The position numbers and the translations under genes are program-made. Below, piece after piece: positions 48,083-59,460 of a stretch of 64,000 nt of DNA. Each line of letters starts with the position of its first letter. Position 1 is the stretch's first letter. The stretch comes from Cannabis sativa (lineage: Eukaryota > Streptophyta > Magnoliopsida > Rosales > Cannabaceae): positions 11,157,850-11,221,849 of the forward strand of contig NC_083602.1 of NCBI RefSeq assembly GCF_029168945.1. Direction: 5' to 3'. The notes under the pieces are model-generated. The model was not told the origin of the DNA, searched no databases, and saw only the letters and a program-made list of their open reading frames with translations.

Positions 48083-51000
48083 CGCTACAGACGGTGTTCT
48101 AGGCGACGCTAAAGGGGTTCAAAATAACCGTCACTATAAGGACCCTATGGCATCGGTTATTATGAAATAACAGACTTCATAGGGGCTTCCTATAACTTTT
48201 TTCAGCTTTAATTAACATAAACTTTTTAACTTTGATTAAAATATAAATTTATTTTTTATACATATATTATTTTATTATTAATATAATTAAATTAAAGCAT
48301 AAATAAAAATTACATTAAAAAGTTAAATAAATACAAATTTACATTGCTCTAAATATTTGTATATTTACTATTCTTTTATTAATATCTTATATTTTATAAT
48401 ATCTGTTTGTATTTTTTTTAGTATTTTATTATCATTTTTATAATTTTTTAAGTTATGCTTTGTATAATAATTAGTATACTGAATAATAAATAATGTGCAA
48501 TATTTTAATTTTTATGTGATTTAATATTTTTATATATTTAAATTTTATAATATGGGCTTGTATTTTTCTAGTATATTAGTATTATTTTTATATTTTTTAA
48601 GTTATGATTTTTATAATAAGTATTATATTGAATAATAAATAATGAGCAATATTTTAATTTTTATGTAATTTAATATTTTTATACATTTATTTTTTTTAAA
48701 AAAAACTTTACTCTAAACAAGTGTATTACACTAATATTATTTTAAAATTAATTACTTTAACTATTTAAGGGTTATCAAAATATGAAAAAAAAACTATTCT
48801 TATAAAAGGAACATACCTCATACCAAATGACGATGTGTGTATGAGATATCATAAAGGAATTTCGTACTGAAATTTTAATAGAATAAAAAAAAGTTATATG
48901 CAATGAAATGATGAGAAAAAGAATGAAAAATATAAGAGAAGGACCAAAACTATGGGGTGGAGAAACTTAAATTGAGTAGAGGATTGTTAGTATGTTCGAA
49001 ATGGCATAATTTTTTTTATGAGTAATTTGTGGAAAAATCCCCTAACTATCAATTTACTTGCAAAAAACCATCAATAACTTTTGATCCGGTTGTCCGTTTG
49101 AGGCTATTTCTTTTTTTGAACTTGGGTATTTTTTCGCCTTCTATGCATCCCAAACCATCAAAACCATTTCGTCAAAAAAATGCTATTTTGTATACTAAAA
49201 TCAGATTATGTACCCTTTTCACCTAATTTTTTGTGTTTTATTTTTCTATTTTATTTAAAATAACCTAATAGAATTATTATGTTAAGTATTAGAATAAATG
49301 TTTCTAATGTATTTGTTAATTCTACTGCAATGAAATGTGCAATACTAATTTCATTTTATACCTCTTTTAATATTTAAATATTTTTATGGTTGCTAATTTA
49401 TATAAAGGTAGTCTTTTGGTATAGTGGTAAGGACTTATCAATATATTTTTTTTGTCATCGGTTCAAATCTCAATAGATTCTTTTTTGTATTTCTTTTTCT
49501 TAGCTTACGATATCTATCTTTAGAACTCAACAATATCTATCTTTATCACTCAACAAAATAATAATATAATATTTATCCTAACTATTACAATACTAATTAC
49601 TAACATTGTAACAAACTCTAAGTTACTAACTAGTAACTAAATTATAAAGTAGTAACTAGTCCTAGTTCTACCGAAATTTCAGGAGCATAACGACTATAAT
49701 TGAATATTCTCAAAAAAGTTATTAATAATAACAAAACACAATCAAAAATAATATAAAACAATCACAACAATATTTAGCAATATAAAATTTTTTACCTATC
49801 TGACCACAGTACATGCATATACAGAACCTTTCACTGTGGATGAATATTTAAGATATTCAAACTCATTTAACATGCATATTATTTTACCCATCCGACCAAT
49901 ATATTACAGAACCTACTTCACTACGAATGAATCTTTAAAATATCTCTAGTTATATAATTTATGAGTAACTAGTTAGTAATAAAAATACATGAATAACAAT
50001 GAAAATTAGTAAATAGTTAAATAGTTGTAACTAACTATTTACTAGCTACTAAAAAAATAAATACATGAATAAAATTAAAAATAAAAAAATTCCTAAAAAA
50101 TAGAATTAATTTCTAAACTTTGTTTCTAACTAATTTTTAGAAATTAAATTCTAAACTTTTATTTTAATACTCTCCTATCTCATTCTCATTCACAATATTA
50201 AAAAAAATTAATAGTTTAAAATATTCAATATATACATATACAATACATAAAAAATATATAATATAATTACAATATTTTTATACATACATACATACATATA
50301 CAATATAATTATAAAATATATACATACAATATATATTCAATAAAATACAAAATACATACATATATGCTATTAAAGTTTAGATTTTTACCTCATTACCGAA
50401 ATCTGGCCACCAATATCGACTAAAATCTAGCCACCACGCACAACCACAATAACACAATCTAAAAAATTTAGAAAATCCTAAAAAAAATTAAAAATATTAA
50501 AAAAAAAGCAATGTAAATTACTAAAATTATTAGAGATTAGGTTTATACCTTAATAGGCGTTGAGATTAAACGATTTCTCCACCAAAAGCGGTAGTCGTAG
50601 CTAAAACCACCACAACCACCACCTCTAAGCTCAAGTTATCCTGAAAAATAGGAAAAAAAAAGACGATCAAACTCTTGGGATATGTTTTTGGGTATGAAAA
50701 ATGTAAGATTTTTAAAAAAAATGGGTGAAAATGGATGAAAAATGGAGAATTGGGAGATGGGAGGTGGTGGTTGGGCGAGCGTTTCGTGAAAGGCCTGCTG
50801 GTTATTTTTTTTGGGGAAAAGACAAAGTGAGGAAGACAAAGGGCTGAATAGGGTTATATAAACCCTATGGCGTCAGTTATTTTGTAATAACTGACACCAT
50901 AGGGGATATGCATCAACTGAGGCGTGCCCCTATAGCGTCACTTATTACAAAATAACTGATCCTAAATGTGGTGTTATAAAAAATTTAACACCTTATCGTG

Positions 51001-51129
51001 TTAGTTATTTTGTAATAATTAACGTTATAGGGTGTTTTTATTAAAATTTTATTTAGCCAGACTATATAGCATCGGTTGCTTATTACTAAGTTGAAAAAAG
51101 TGCCTCTAAAGACTTGTTTTGTAGTAGTG
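48083..51129. mobile_element. non-autonomous CACTA-like DNA element, about 3 kb
   Basis: The right end, read inwards, is CACTACTACAAAACAAG, typical of plant CACTA ends. The left end (CGCTACAGACGG) is diverged. Both subterminal zones hold hairpin repeats built on CCTATGGCGTCAGTTATT and its complement (48143-48185, 50863-50905, 50927-51030), the kind of subterminal repeat CACTA transposases bind. No transposase frame is visible. The left terminus and 3-bp duplication are not secure, so the exact start may be wrong by some bases. Confidence 0.55.
49411..49485 (+). repeat. tRNA-derived (SINE-like) head inside the CACTA-like element
   Basis: TGGTATAGTGGTAAGG (box A-like, 49417-49432) and GGTTCAAATCTC (box B-like, 49460-49471) lie about 30 bases apart, as in a tRNA-derived pol III promoter. 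The region does not fold into a full tRNA and is followed by T-rich sequence, so a SINE fragment is the likelier reading. Body and tail not delimited. Confidence 0.35.
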
Positions 51130-51480
51130 TTGGAAAGCTAAACGAGAGATCTAGAACTTTCATTCAGAAAGTTTTTCCAAGAAGTGAATGGGTCATAGTC
51201 AAAAATTCGCTTGAAGCCTCAGACTTTATTTTCAGTCACAAATGGACAGTGTTCAGCATCCAAAACTTAGAAGTTTTTAATTTATTTTTGGAAAGTTATC
51301 ACTCTTGACTCTAGATCACGGATTTTAGAATTAAAAAAATACAAACTTTGACCAAATTAAGGCAACAAGAAATCCAACTAAGCATTACTGAAGTTTCCTT
51401 TTATTTACACCAAGAGTAGCCTTGATGACATGGATATCAATGTTTGACATGTGGCAAGAATGATGACATCTCGGAGTTGA
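51130..51480 (-). repeat. G-family LTR relic, second part, and unassigned DNA
   Basis: 'gttggaaagctaaacgagagatctagaac' and 'cgcttgaagcctcagactttattttc' resemble 7047-7110 of the solo LTR. Homology fades by about 51300 and no CA-type LTR end is recognised. Confidence 0.45.
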
Positions 51481-51499
51481 GTAGTCCCGAGTCATAGAA

Positions 51500-51900
51500 G
51501 GTCGACATGGGAAAGGTCCCTAGTCCTGCGCCCAGGTTGACTTCGTGAACTCCGTAATGGAATGATTGTATCTAGAATAATCATCAATAAAAGTGACAAA
51601 GTATTCATAACCACCTCGAGCTTGAATACTGATTAGTTTGCACACATCAGTGTGTACTAGATCAAGTTGTTCTTTGGCTTTGTTGCCTTTTGAAGTAAAA
51701 GGTCTTTTAGCCATTTTTCACAAGATTCGCATACCAGAACAGTTCAAACTTTTAGTTCTCTCAAAGGACGAACTTTTTTATGATAGGTTAATTTTATCTA
51801 AGACAATATGGCCTAAACGCAGATGCCATAGATATGTTTTCTCATCATTAGAAACCTTTTGCCTCTTATTTTGTTGAGGCAAAGCTACTCTAAATAATTA
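51500..51900 (-). pseudogene. copia integrase fragment (zinc region and core start)
   Basis: The minus strand reads TYLWHLRLGHIVLDKIN near 51830, then a damaged CESC region, MAKRPFTSKGNKAKEQLDLVHTDVC, then YEYFVTFIDDYSRY. This is the GAG-pre-integrase to first catalytic Asp part of Ty1/copia integrase. Shifts and a stop separate the pieces. It is a different copia lineage from element C. It lies next to an F-family LTR of the same orientation and may come from the autonomous partner of F. Confidence 0.8.
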
Positions 51901-52222
51901 ATTATTTAAAATTAATTGCTTACTTGGTCTGAGCACATAATGTTCATTTCTCTATTTTACACAATAAATAAGCGTTCTAAACTTTGAAATAATAATCTCA
52001 TTAATTATTAATAAAATTAATATAAGAGGATTTTCCATGCAAAAGAGATAAATAAATTATATTCCTGGAACATTCAAGAATAAAATCAACATTTTTTAAT
52101 CACAAATACTTACTATTCAAATTTAAATAGACCCTACCGATGCATTTGCAGACACTTATGCTCCATCGCCCACATGCATGGTCACCTCTCCATTACCCAA
52201 CTCTCTTGACGGATCAAGAATA
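51901..52222. other. AT-rich stretch between copia fragment and F-family LTR
   Basis: No ORF. By position it would be leader or gag remains of the same minus-strand element, but no motif supports this. Confidence 0.3.
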
Positions 52223-52800
52223 TGTTGGAACTTATTTTACTAGGATCTAGATTTACAAACATGTATGTTTGATAATGATCTATAATCTAACATCCTAAAT
52301 ATGAATTTCCTAAAATAATAAAATAAATACATATTAAGTTTACAAAAAAACCTACATTGGTGGTAGTAGAATATAATGGCTCCTTCCGTTCAGATCTCTA
52401 ACCCTTGTTCCTTTTTGTCACAGAGTATTACGAAGATCTGAACCTAGATCTCCTTAGATGATGGAATTCTTCACAATCTTCCACACTGTTTGAGTATTGA
52501 CTTGAATATTGTGGGCAAGCACTCACTCACTCTAGGGTACAAAAATAAGAATAAAAGAGAGAGAGGATTTCAAATTCTAGAGAGGCTCTTTATTTTTCTC
52601 AGTTATCTAATAAGCTTATGAAAGTAAGAGTTATCTAATTCTTTATTTAGGATTTTATTTAGGGTTAGGATTTAAATTATGTAGAATTTAAAAAGGTAAA
52701 AAAAAAATGGCTCTAATAACTTGTCTTTTCTTTCACAAATACCATATTATAATTCTCATCATATAAATGTCAAATCTATCAATTTAATAAGGGATATTTG
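52223..52800 (-). repeat. F-family LTR fragment (5' LTR by position)
   Basis: TGTTGGAACTTATTTTACTAGGATC and the following 570 bases match the inner end of the F LTR (11066 onward) with clear divergence. The match stops near 52800. The copia integrase relic on its inner side fits this being the 5' LTR of an internally deleted element. Confidence 0.7.
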
Positions 52801-53086
52801 CGGCTAAACTACCTGAACTTTAGGGTTTGTAACACTTAACCACAAAAACTAAAATTTTGGCGGCTAAACTACCTAAACCCTTTTTCCATTTTGCTCTGCA
52901 TACCTTCGTCCAAAAATTACAGTTAAGTGTCATGGTGGACTGTCGACGTGTAAACACTTGTACACGTGGTAATTTTTTTAGTCGTCCACGTAATATTAAT
53001 TTTAAAAAATAATTATAAATATTAAAAAAAAATTAAAAAATCAGAAAAAAATAATTAAAAATAATTTTCTTTTTCTTTTTCTTTTT

Positions 53087-53090
<4 letters not shown>
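52801..53090. other. possible end of a DNA transposon
   Basis: Starts GGGATATTTGCGGCTAAACTACC; the words GCGGCTAAACTACCT and AACCCT/AGGGTT recur within the first 80 bases. No complementary far end is seen before the microsatellite. Nature unknown. Confidence 0.3.

Positions 53091-53148
<58 letters not shown>
53091..53148. repeat. (TC)n microsatellite, about 29 units
   Basis: Pure TC tract preceded by CTTTTT repeats. Confidence 0.95.
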
Positions 53149-53151
<3 letters not shown>

Positions 53152-53159
53152 TAAAAAAT

Positions 53160-54811
53160 TATAGTGTTGTCAGCATAGTGGAATATAATCTTAATAATAT
53201 GTTCGAAAGTTTATTCCCTGATTGTCAGAACACTGGATTTAGACTGACATGGTATAATCAGCGATAGGTATTCTTACACCTTGGAAAAGTGTTACGTCCT
53301 TTCCAGGACATTGGCAAAGTTTACCAGTATTGGATGTATGGAGTATACATCGGAAACGACCAATATTGAACTTTGATTAGATATATTAGAATTTACCGTA
53401 ATATCTATTCAATTCAATATCACCTGTTGATCCTAGATTAAATGATCTTAATCCTGATATGATTATGTTCAATCTCAAGAGTGTTATTCGTGCTCTTTGA
53501 TTTGCTAGTTAAGCCTACTTTTGGGTCAGAGTTATACGTACATTTTGGGAACACGGTAGTGCAATTGAGTGGGAGCGCTAACATAAATATAGAATCTATA
53601 GCTTATGTCTGGCGAATAAAAAGTTAAGGATGATTTCCTTCGAGCTTAACCAAACGAAAATAAATGGTGGAGTACTCATTTCACTTAGCTCAAATATCAT
53701 TTATACAGGGTTAAGTGTTTTAAGGATAAAATACATTGTACGGTGTTACGGTAATTTAATCCCTTTACAGTGTAAATCATCTATATAGAGGATCATTGAT
53801 CACATTAGAATTATAACAATGGATAACTAATGACGTATCTATATCGTGGAACATATAGAGCGTTCTATATGACTGAGAGTGCAATTCCAAGTTCTAAGAG
53901 TAGATTCAATAAGGAATTAATAAGTTAGGGAATTTACTTGATAAATTCGGTTCGACTTATTGGAAGCTTGGTTATATAGACCCATGGTCCCCATACTAGT
54001 TGAGACCATAGTGCTTGTAAGACTCAGTTAATCAATTTCAATTAATCAATTATAATTCTAAAGTTAGACTATGTCTACTTTATGAATTTTCACTAAACAA
54101 GTGCGAAATTGTAAAGAAAAGAGATTCTAGGTTTATTTATTAATTAAGAGACTTTATATATCTAAATTAATAAATATATTAAATGGTAATATTATTTAAT
54201 AATTATTTTTAAGTTATTAAATAATTAGAATTGGCATTTAAATGGTTAAATTGGAAAATTGGCATTTTTGGGAAAATGGGAAAGTTGCAAAGTGAGGCCC
54301 AATTCCCTTTGTATGGCCGGCCACATTGCAAGAAATTACCATTTATAGTTTTCATTATTTTAATGCCATTCAATTCTAACCTAAACCTAGAAGGTATTCT
54401 ATAAATAGAAAGTATTGGCTTCAGGAAACTCATGACTTTGAACATTGGTTTCTTTCAGAAAAGCCATGCGCCTCTCTCTCTCTTTTGTTCTCTAAAATTT
54501 CAAAAATTTCTTGATTGATAGAGTAATGCCCACACACATCAAGTGGTACTTCAAACATAGTATGTAAGACTAAGGAAAATCAGCATCAAAGAAGGAGAGA
54601 AAGATCCAGATTCAGATCTTGATTATGCTCTGCTACAGAAAGGAATCAAGGGCTAGAGATCTGAATGGAAGGAGTCATAATATTCCGCTGCACCCAATGT
54701 AAGGTTTTCTTAAACTCTTATGTGTTTATTTCATTGTTTTAGAATTCATATTAGGATGTTAATAAAATATACTTGGTAGTAAATCTAGGTCCTGGTAAAA
54801 TATTTCCAACA
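53160..54811 (+). repeat. F-family LTR, plus orientation, 5' end missing
   Basis: Matches the reverse complement of the F LTR from about its first quarter to the terminal CCAACA. Diverged from F by many substitutions. First unit of a tandem series. Confidence 0.75.
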
Positions 54812-54815
54812 ACTG

Positions 54816-56109
54816 TGATACGTACATTTTGGGAACACGGTAGTGCAATTGAGTGGGAGCGCTAACATAAATATGGAATCTATAGCTTCTATCTGGCTAA
54901 TAGAAAGTTAAGGATGATTACCTTCGAGCTTAACCAAACGAAAATAAATGGTGGAGTACTCATTCACTTAGCTAAAATTTCATTTATACAGGGTTAAGTG
55001 TTTTAAGGATAACATACATTGTAGGGTGTTACAGTAATTTAATCCTTTTACAGTGTAAATCATCTATATAGAGGACCATTGATCAAATTAGGATTATAAA
55101 AAGGGATAACTAATGACGTATCTATATCGTGGAACATATAGAGCGTTCTATATGACTGAGAGTGCAATTCCAAGTTCTAAGAGTGGATTCAAAAAAGTTA
55201 GGGAATTTACTTGGTAAATTCGGTTCGACTTATTGGAAGCTTGGTTATATAGATCCATGGTCCCCATACTAGTTGAGACCATACTGGTTGTAAGACTCAG
55301 TTAATTGATTTTAATTAATCAATTATAATTCTAAAGTTCGACTATGTGTACTTTATGAATTTTCACTAAGCAAGGGCGAAATTGTAAATAAAAGAGATTC
55401 TAGGTTTATTTATTAATTAAGAGACTTTATATGTCTAAATTAATAAATATATTAAATGGGAATATTATATAATAATTATTTTTAAGTTATTAAATAATTA
55501 TAATAGGCATTTAAATGGTTAAATTGGAAAATTGGCTTTTTTGAGAAAATGGGAATGAAAAATAACAAAATGGGAAAGTTGCAAAGTGAGGCCCAATTCC
55601 CTTTGTATGGCCGGCCACATTGCAAGAAATTACCATTTATAGTTTTCATTATTTTAATGCCATTCTATTCTAACCTATACCTAGAAGGCATTCTATAAAT
55701 AGAAAGTATTGGCTTCAGGAAACTCATGACTTTGAACATTGGTTTCTTTCAGAAAAGCCATGCGCCTCTCTCTCTCTCTTTTCTTCTCTAAAATTTCGAA
55801 AATTTCTTGAGTGATAGAGTAGTTCCCACACACATCAAGTGGTACCTCAATCATAGTATGTAAGACTATGGAAAATCAGCATCAAAGAATGAGAGAAAGA
55901 GATCCAGATTCAGATCTTGATTATGCTCTGTTACAGAAAGGAATCAAGGGCTAGAGATCTGAATGGAAGGAGTCATAATATTCCGCTGCACCCAATGTAA
56001 GGTTTTCTTAAACACTTATGTGTTTATTTCATTGTTTTAGAATTCATATTAGGATGTTAATAAAACATACTTTGTAGTAAATCTTGACCCTGGTAAAATA
56101 TTTCCAACA
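54816..56109 (+). repeat. F-family LTR, second tandem unit (3' two-thirds)
   Basis: After the CCAACA end at 54811 come four bases ACTG, then the LTR restarts in its middle at TGATACGTACATTTTGGG and runs again to CCAACA. Repeat period 1,298 bases. Very similar to the first unit. Confidence 0.8.
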
Positions 56110-56113
56110 ACTG

Positions 56114-56536
56114 TGATACGTACATTTTGGGAACACGGTAGTGCAATTGAGTGGGAGCGCTAACATAAATATGGACTTTATAGCTTCTATCTGGCGAATA
56201 GAAAGTTAAGGATGATTTCCTTCGAGCTTAACCAAACGAAAATAAATGGTGGAGTACTCATTTCACTTAGCTGATATATCATTTATGGAGGGTTAAGTGT
56301 TTTAAGGATAAAATACATTGTAGGGTGTGACGGTAATTTAACCCCTTTACAGTGTAAATCATCTATATAGAGGATCATTGATCACATTAGGATTATAACA
56401 ATGGATAACTAATGGCGTATCTATATCGTGGAACATATAGAGCCTTCTATATGACAGAGAGTGCAATTCCAAGTTCTAAGAGTGGATTCTATAAGGAATT
56501 AATAAGTTAGGGAATTTACTTGGTAAATTCGGTTCG
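56114..56536 (+). repeat. F-family LTR, third tandem unit, cut by LTR E
   Basis: Same ACTG junction and restart point, then interrupted at 56536 by the TGTAATGACC start of LTR E. Confidence 0.78.
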
Positions 56537-58708
56537 TGTAATGACCGCATCTTTATGCTATGGATTAGCAAAGGCAATTAGAATTAAATATTGATATTTT
56601 ATAATTATGTATAGTTATATATTATTGTGGGTCCCATTTTTAGAAATGGGCATCAGAGTTATCATTTCTCAATTTTGGAAATTTTATGAAATTTTAAGTG
56701 TATAATTTATGTTATATGCAAAATTTACAGTTTTTATATTTTTTAGCCCGACAACGATGGAAAATGAGATGGATGGCCAAATTAGTCACATGGGTTAGTT
56801 GGAACCTTTTTATTTAGGAGAGTATTCATAGGTGATATTTAAACTATCGAGTTTAGGCGAGGTTATGGTTTTGGACCATTTTACCCCTAAGCCATTTAGT
56901 GAGCTAGACATTTAAGGTAAGAGCATTTTGGTCATTTAACTATAAGGAGAGGTGGCATTCGGTTGTGTTGGCAGCTGATCTTATCTAACTAAGCATGAAA
57001 TGATAATTATAATATTAATGTATAGATATCTTTTTCCAAAATAGAAAATTTAAGAAAATTAAGAAATAAACCTTTTCCTTGTCTCTTTTTTCCCTACTTT
57101 CGGCTCCAAGGGAAATCAGTCGTGGAGAGCTAATTTCAATAATTTTCTTTGAGGATTCAGCCAGGTTTTGAAGTTAGTTGAGTGAAGGTAAAACTCTAGT
57201 AAACCTAATTGGGGGATTATGTTTCTGTTTTGGTTGATTTTTGAATAAGGTCATTTTTGTAGATTTAAATTGATGACTTAGACCTGTTTGAGTTGTTGTT
57301 AGTGTTTAATTATGTGGTTGAGCAAGTTTAAGTTCAAGAACTTAAAACTTGCTCAACAGTGGCACTTTTTAATTCTTGGAGTAATTATTGTGTTTGAGTT
57401 GTAAAATATGTTTAATATGTTATATGTTGATGCTCTGGAAAGTTTGATGATGATTGGGGAAGATTTGAGTAGGTTTTGGAGGCTTTTAGTTTGTGAATTC
57501 TCGTGTTGAATCTGCCCAGACAACCGGAATTTCGGTTGGTTCAGGGTTGTTCCAACCGGAATTCCGGTTGACAGTATCGGGGAAGGCCGATTTTAGTATT
57601 TTGGCCATAACTTTTCACTCGGGTATCCGTTTTAGACGTTCTATATACCGTTTTAAAGCTTATGAAGAGCTCTACCATATGGTATATAAACTAGAGGCAA
57701 ATTATGTATTTTATTTTAGGGTGTCTTCACCACAAAGTTCAGTAGAAAAACCCTAGGTTCTTTTCAAGCATTAGAGACGTGTTCTAGGGTAAACACTTAT
57801 AAATTTTATGTTGTGACATAGGGCCTCCATTCAACGCGCAATTTTCCATTCAGATCATCTGGCACACTTAAATTCAGAAATGAGGTAAGAGTAGCATATA
57901 ACACATTATATATATGCATGTGTGTTTGTGGCTGTATATGTTTTGGGTGATATCATAGCGGGACAATCATTGTGTCAATTTGGAAGTACATGCACCGTAC
58001 TGGTTAAGAATGATATTCACTCCAGAAAGTATTAATTAGCGCTATCATAGCGACACAACTATTGTGTCAGTTCGGCAGTACGGGCATAGTACTAGTTAAG
58101 AGTGATATCATGGCCAATTATACTTTTGGGTACTATTGATGCTATCATAGCGGTACGAACATAGTGTCGATCCCGCAGTGCGATCATAGTGCTGGTAGTG
58201 GGTGATATCATGGTCGGTAGTACCAACTGTTAAGAACGTTCTTGATCATTTGGTAAGCCTTGTGAATAGGTGTATGGGCGCCTAGACAAAGGTCGATTAT
58301 TTATATTCTGTTGTATGCTATTCTTATTGAGTCTTTTGGCTCACAGATTCTACATTTATGTGTAGGTAAAAGAAAGGCTGAAGCTGAATAGGAGTGAGTT
58401 CCGAGCTCGGGTAATGATTGTACTTGTCAAGGCGGAGCAATCTGGAGTGTTCGTTCTCGGGACATCTAGAGATATATTTTGTAGTCGTTATGCGACAAGT
58501 TTGAAAGAAAAAATATTTTCAAAATGTTTGTAAAAGTTTTTAGCACGGGATCCCGATTATATAATACATATACATATGTATGTTTATAAATTTTATTAAT
58601 TTTATTCAAGTTTTGACTTGACACGATTTTCAAAGAAAACCCTTGATTAGCAAGGTAGTATATTATTTGGAAAATCACTGTAGCGCGCCTAAGAATTAGG
58701 GCGTTACA
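56537..58708 (+). repeat. 5' LTR of gypsy element E (2.17 kb)
   Basis: TGTAATGACCGCATC ... AGGGCGTTACA, followed by a primer site. It carries an 18-bp perfect palindrome at 57553-57570, local tandem blocks with GATATCATAGCG (about 57945-58215), the 16-nt hairpin at 58328-58343, and the block TGTAGGTAAA. It is related to LTR D but well diverged, so an older insertion. Confidence 0.88.
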
Positions 58709-58712
58709 ATTT

Positions 58713-58724
58713 TGGTATCAGATA
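58713..58724 (+). other. primer binding site of element E (decayed tRNA-Met type)
   Basis: TGGTATCAGATA: the first nine bases match the tRNA-Met site seen in D; the rest has changed. Confidence 0.75.
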
Positions 58725-58739
58725 TATCAAACTAGATTT

Positions 58740-59460
58740 GTTGGGGAGGATAAAAAAAAAGATGTGGTAAATTATGAGTCTAAATGTCTAACTTGTCAGC
58801 AAATGAAAGCTGAACATCAGGAGCCGGCAAGATTACTGCAACTATTAGCCTTTCCTGAGTGGAAGTGGGAAGATATTACAATGGGCTTTGTAGTTAGATT
58901 GCTTGGAACCACTAGAATATATGACTCAGTATGAGTTATAGTGAACCATTTTCTGCTGGTAAGGATTACTTATACAATGGATCAGTATGCAGGGATTGTA
59001 TGTAAAGGAGATAGTTTATCTCCACGGAACTCCTAAATCCATTAACTCAGAAAATTTACATCGAAATTTTTGGCAAGGCTTCAGAGAATGGTTACAAAAT
59101 TAAAGTTACTTTTCACCTTAGAATGGTGAGAAATCAGGAAGCATCACTCGAATATTAGAAAACTTACTGCGAGCCTGTGTCATGGACTATAAAGGTTCAT
59201 GAAATAAGTATTTGCCTTTAATGGAATTCTCATACAACAACAGCTACCAGAGTATGATAGGAATGGCTTCCTATGAGATACTATATGGTAGGAAGTGTCG
59301 TTCCCCTATCCATTGGATTAAAAATGGAGAAAAGAAGTGTCCTGAGTTAATAACCAAAAAGGCAATAAACAAGATCAAGGTTCGAATGCTTGCTTCGCAA
59401 AGCAGGCAGAAAAGTTATGCTAATCCAAAGTGCAGAAATACTACATTTCAGGAAGGAAAA
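58740..59460 (+). pseudogene. integrase remnant of element E, internally deleted
   Basis: Immediately after the primer site the sequence enters integrase: CLTCQQMKAEHQEPARLLQ, FPEWKWEDITMGFVV (the catalytic Asp position reads Gly), a region with stops, then MEFSYNNSYQSMIGMASYEI and YGRKCRSPIHW. Leader, gag, protease, RT and RNase H are all absent. The frame is cut at 59460 by LTR D within the segment following CRNTTFQEG. It is a deletion derivative and cannot be active. Confidence 0.85.

Noticed and set aside
49411..49485. A functional tRNA gene
   Set aside because: Box A and B resemble a tRNA, but no acceptor stem or proper anticodon arm can be drawn; treated as a possible SINE head.
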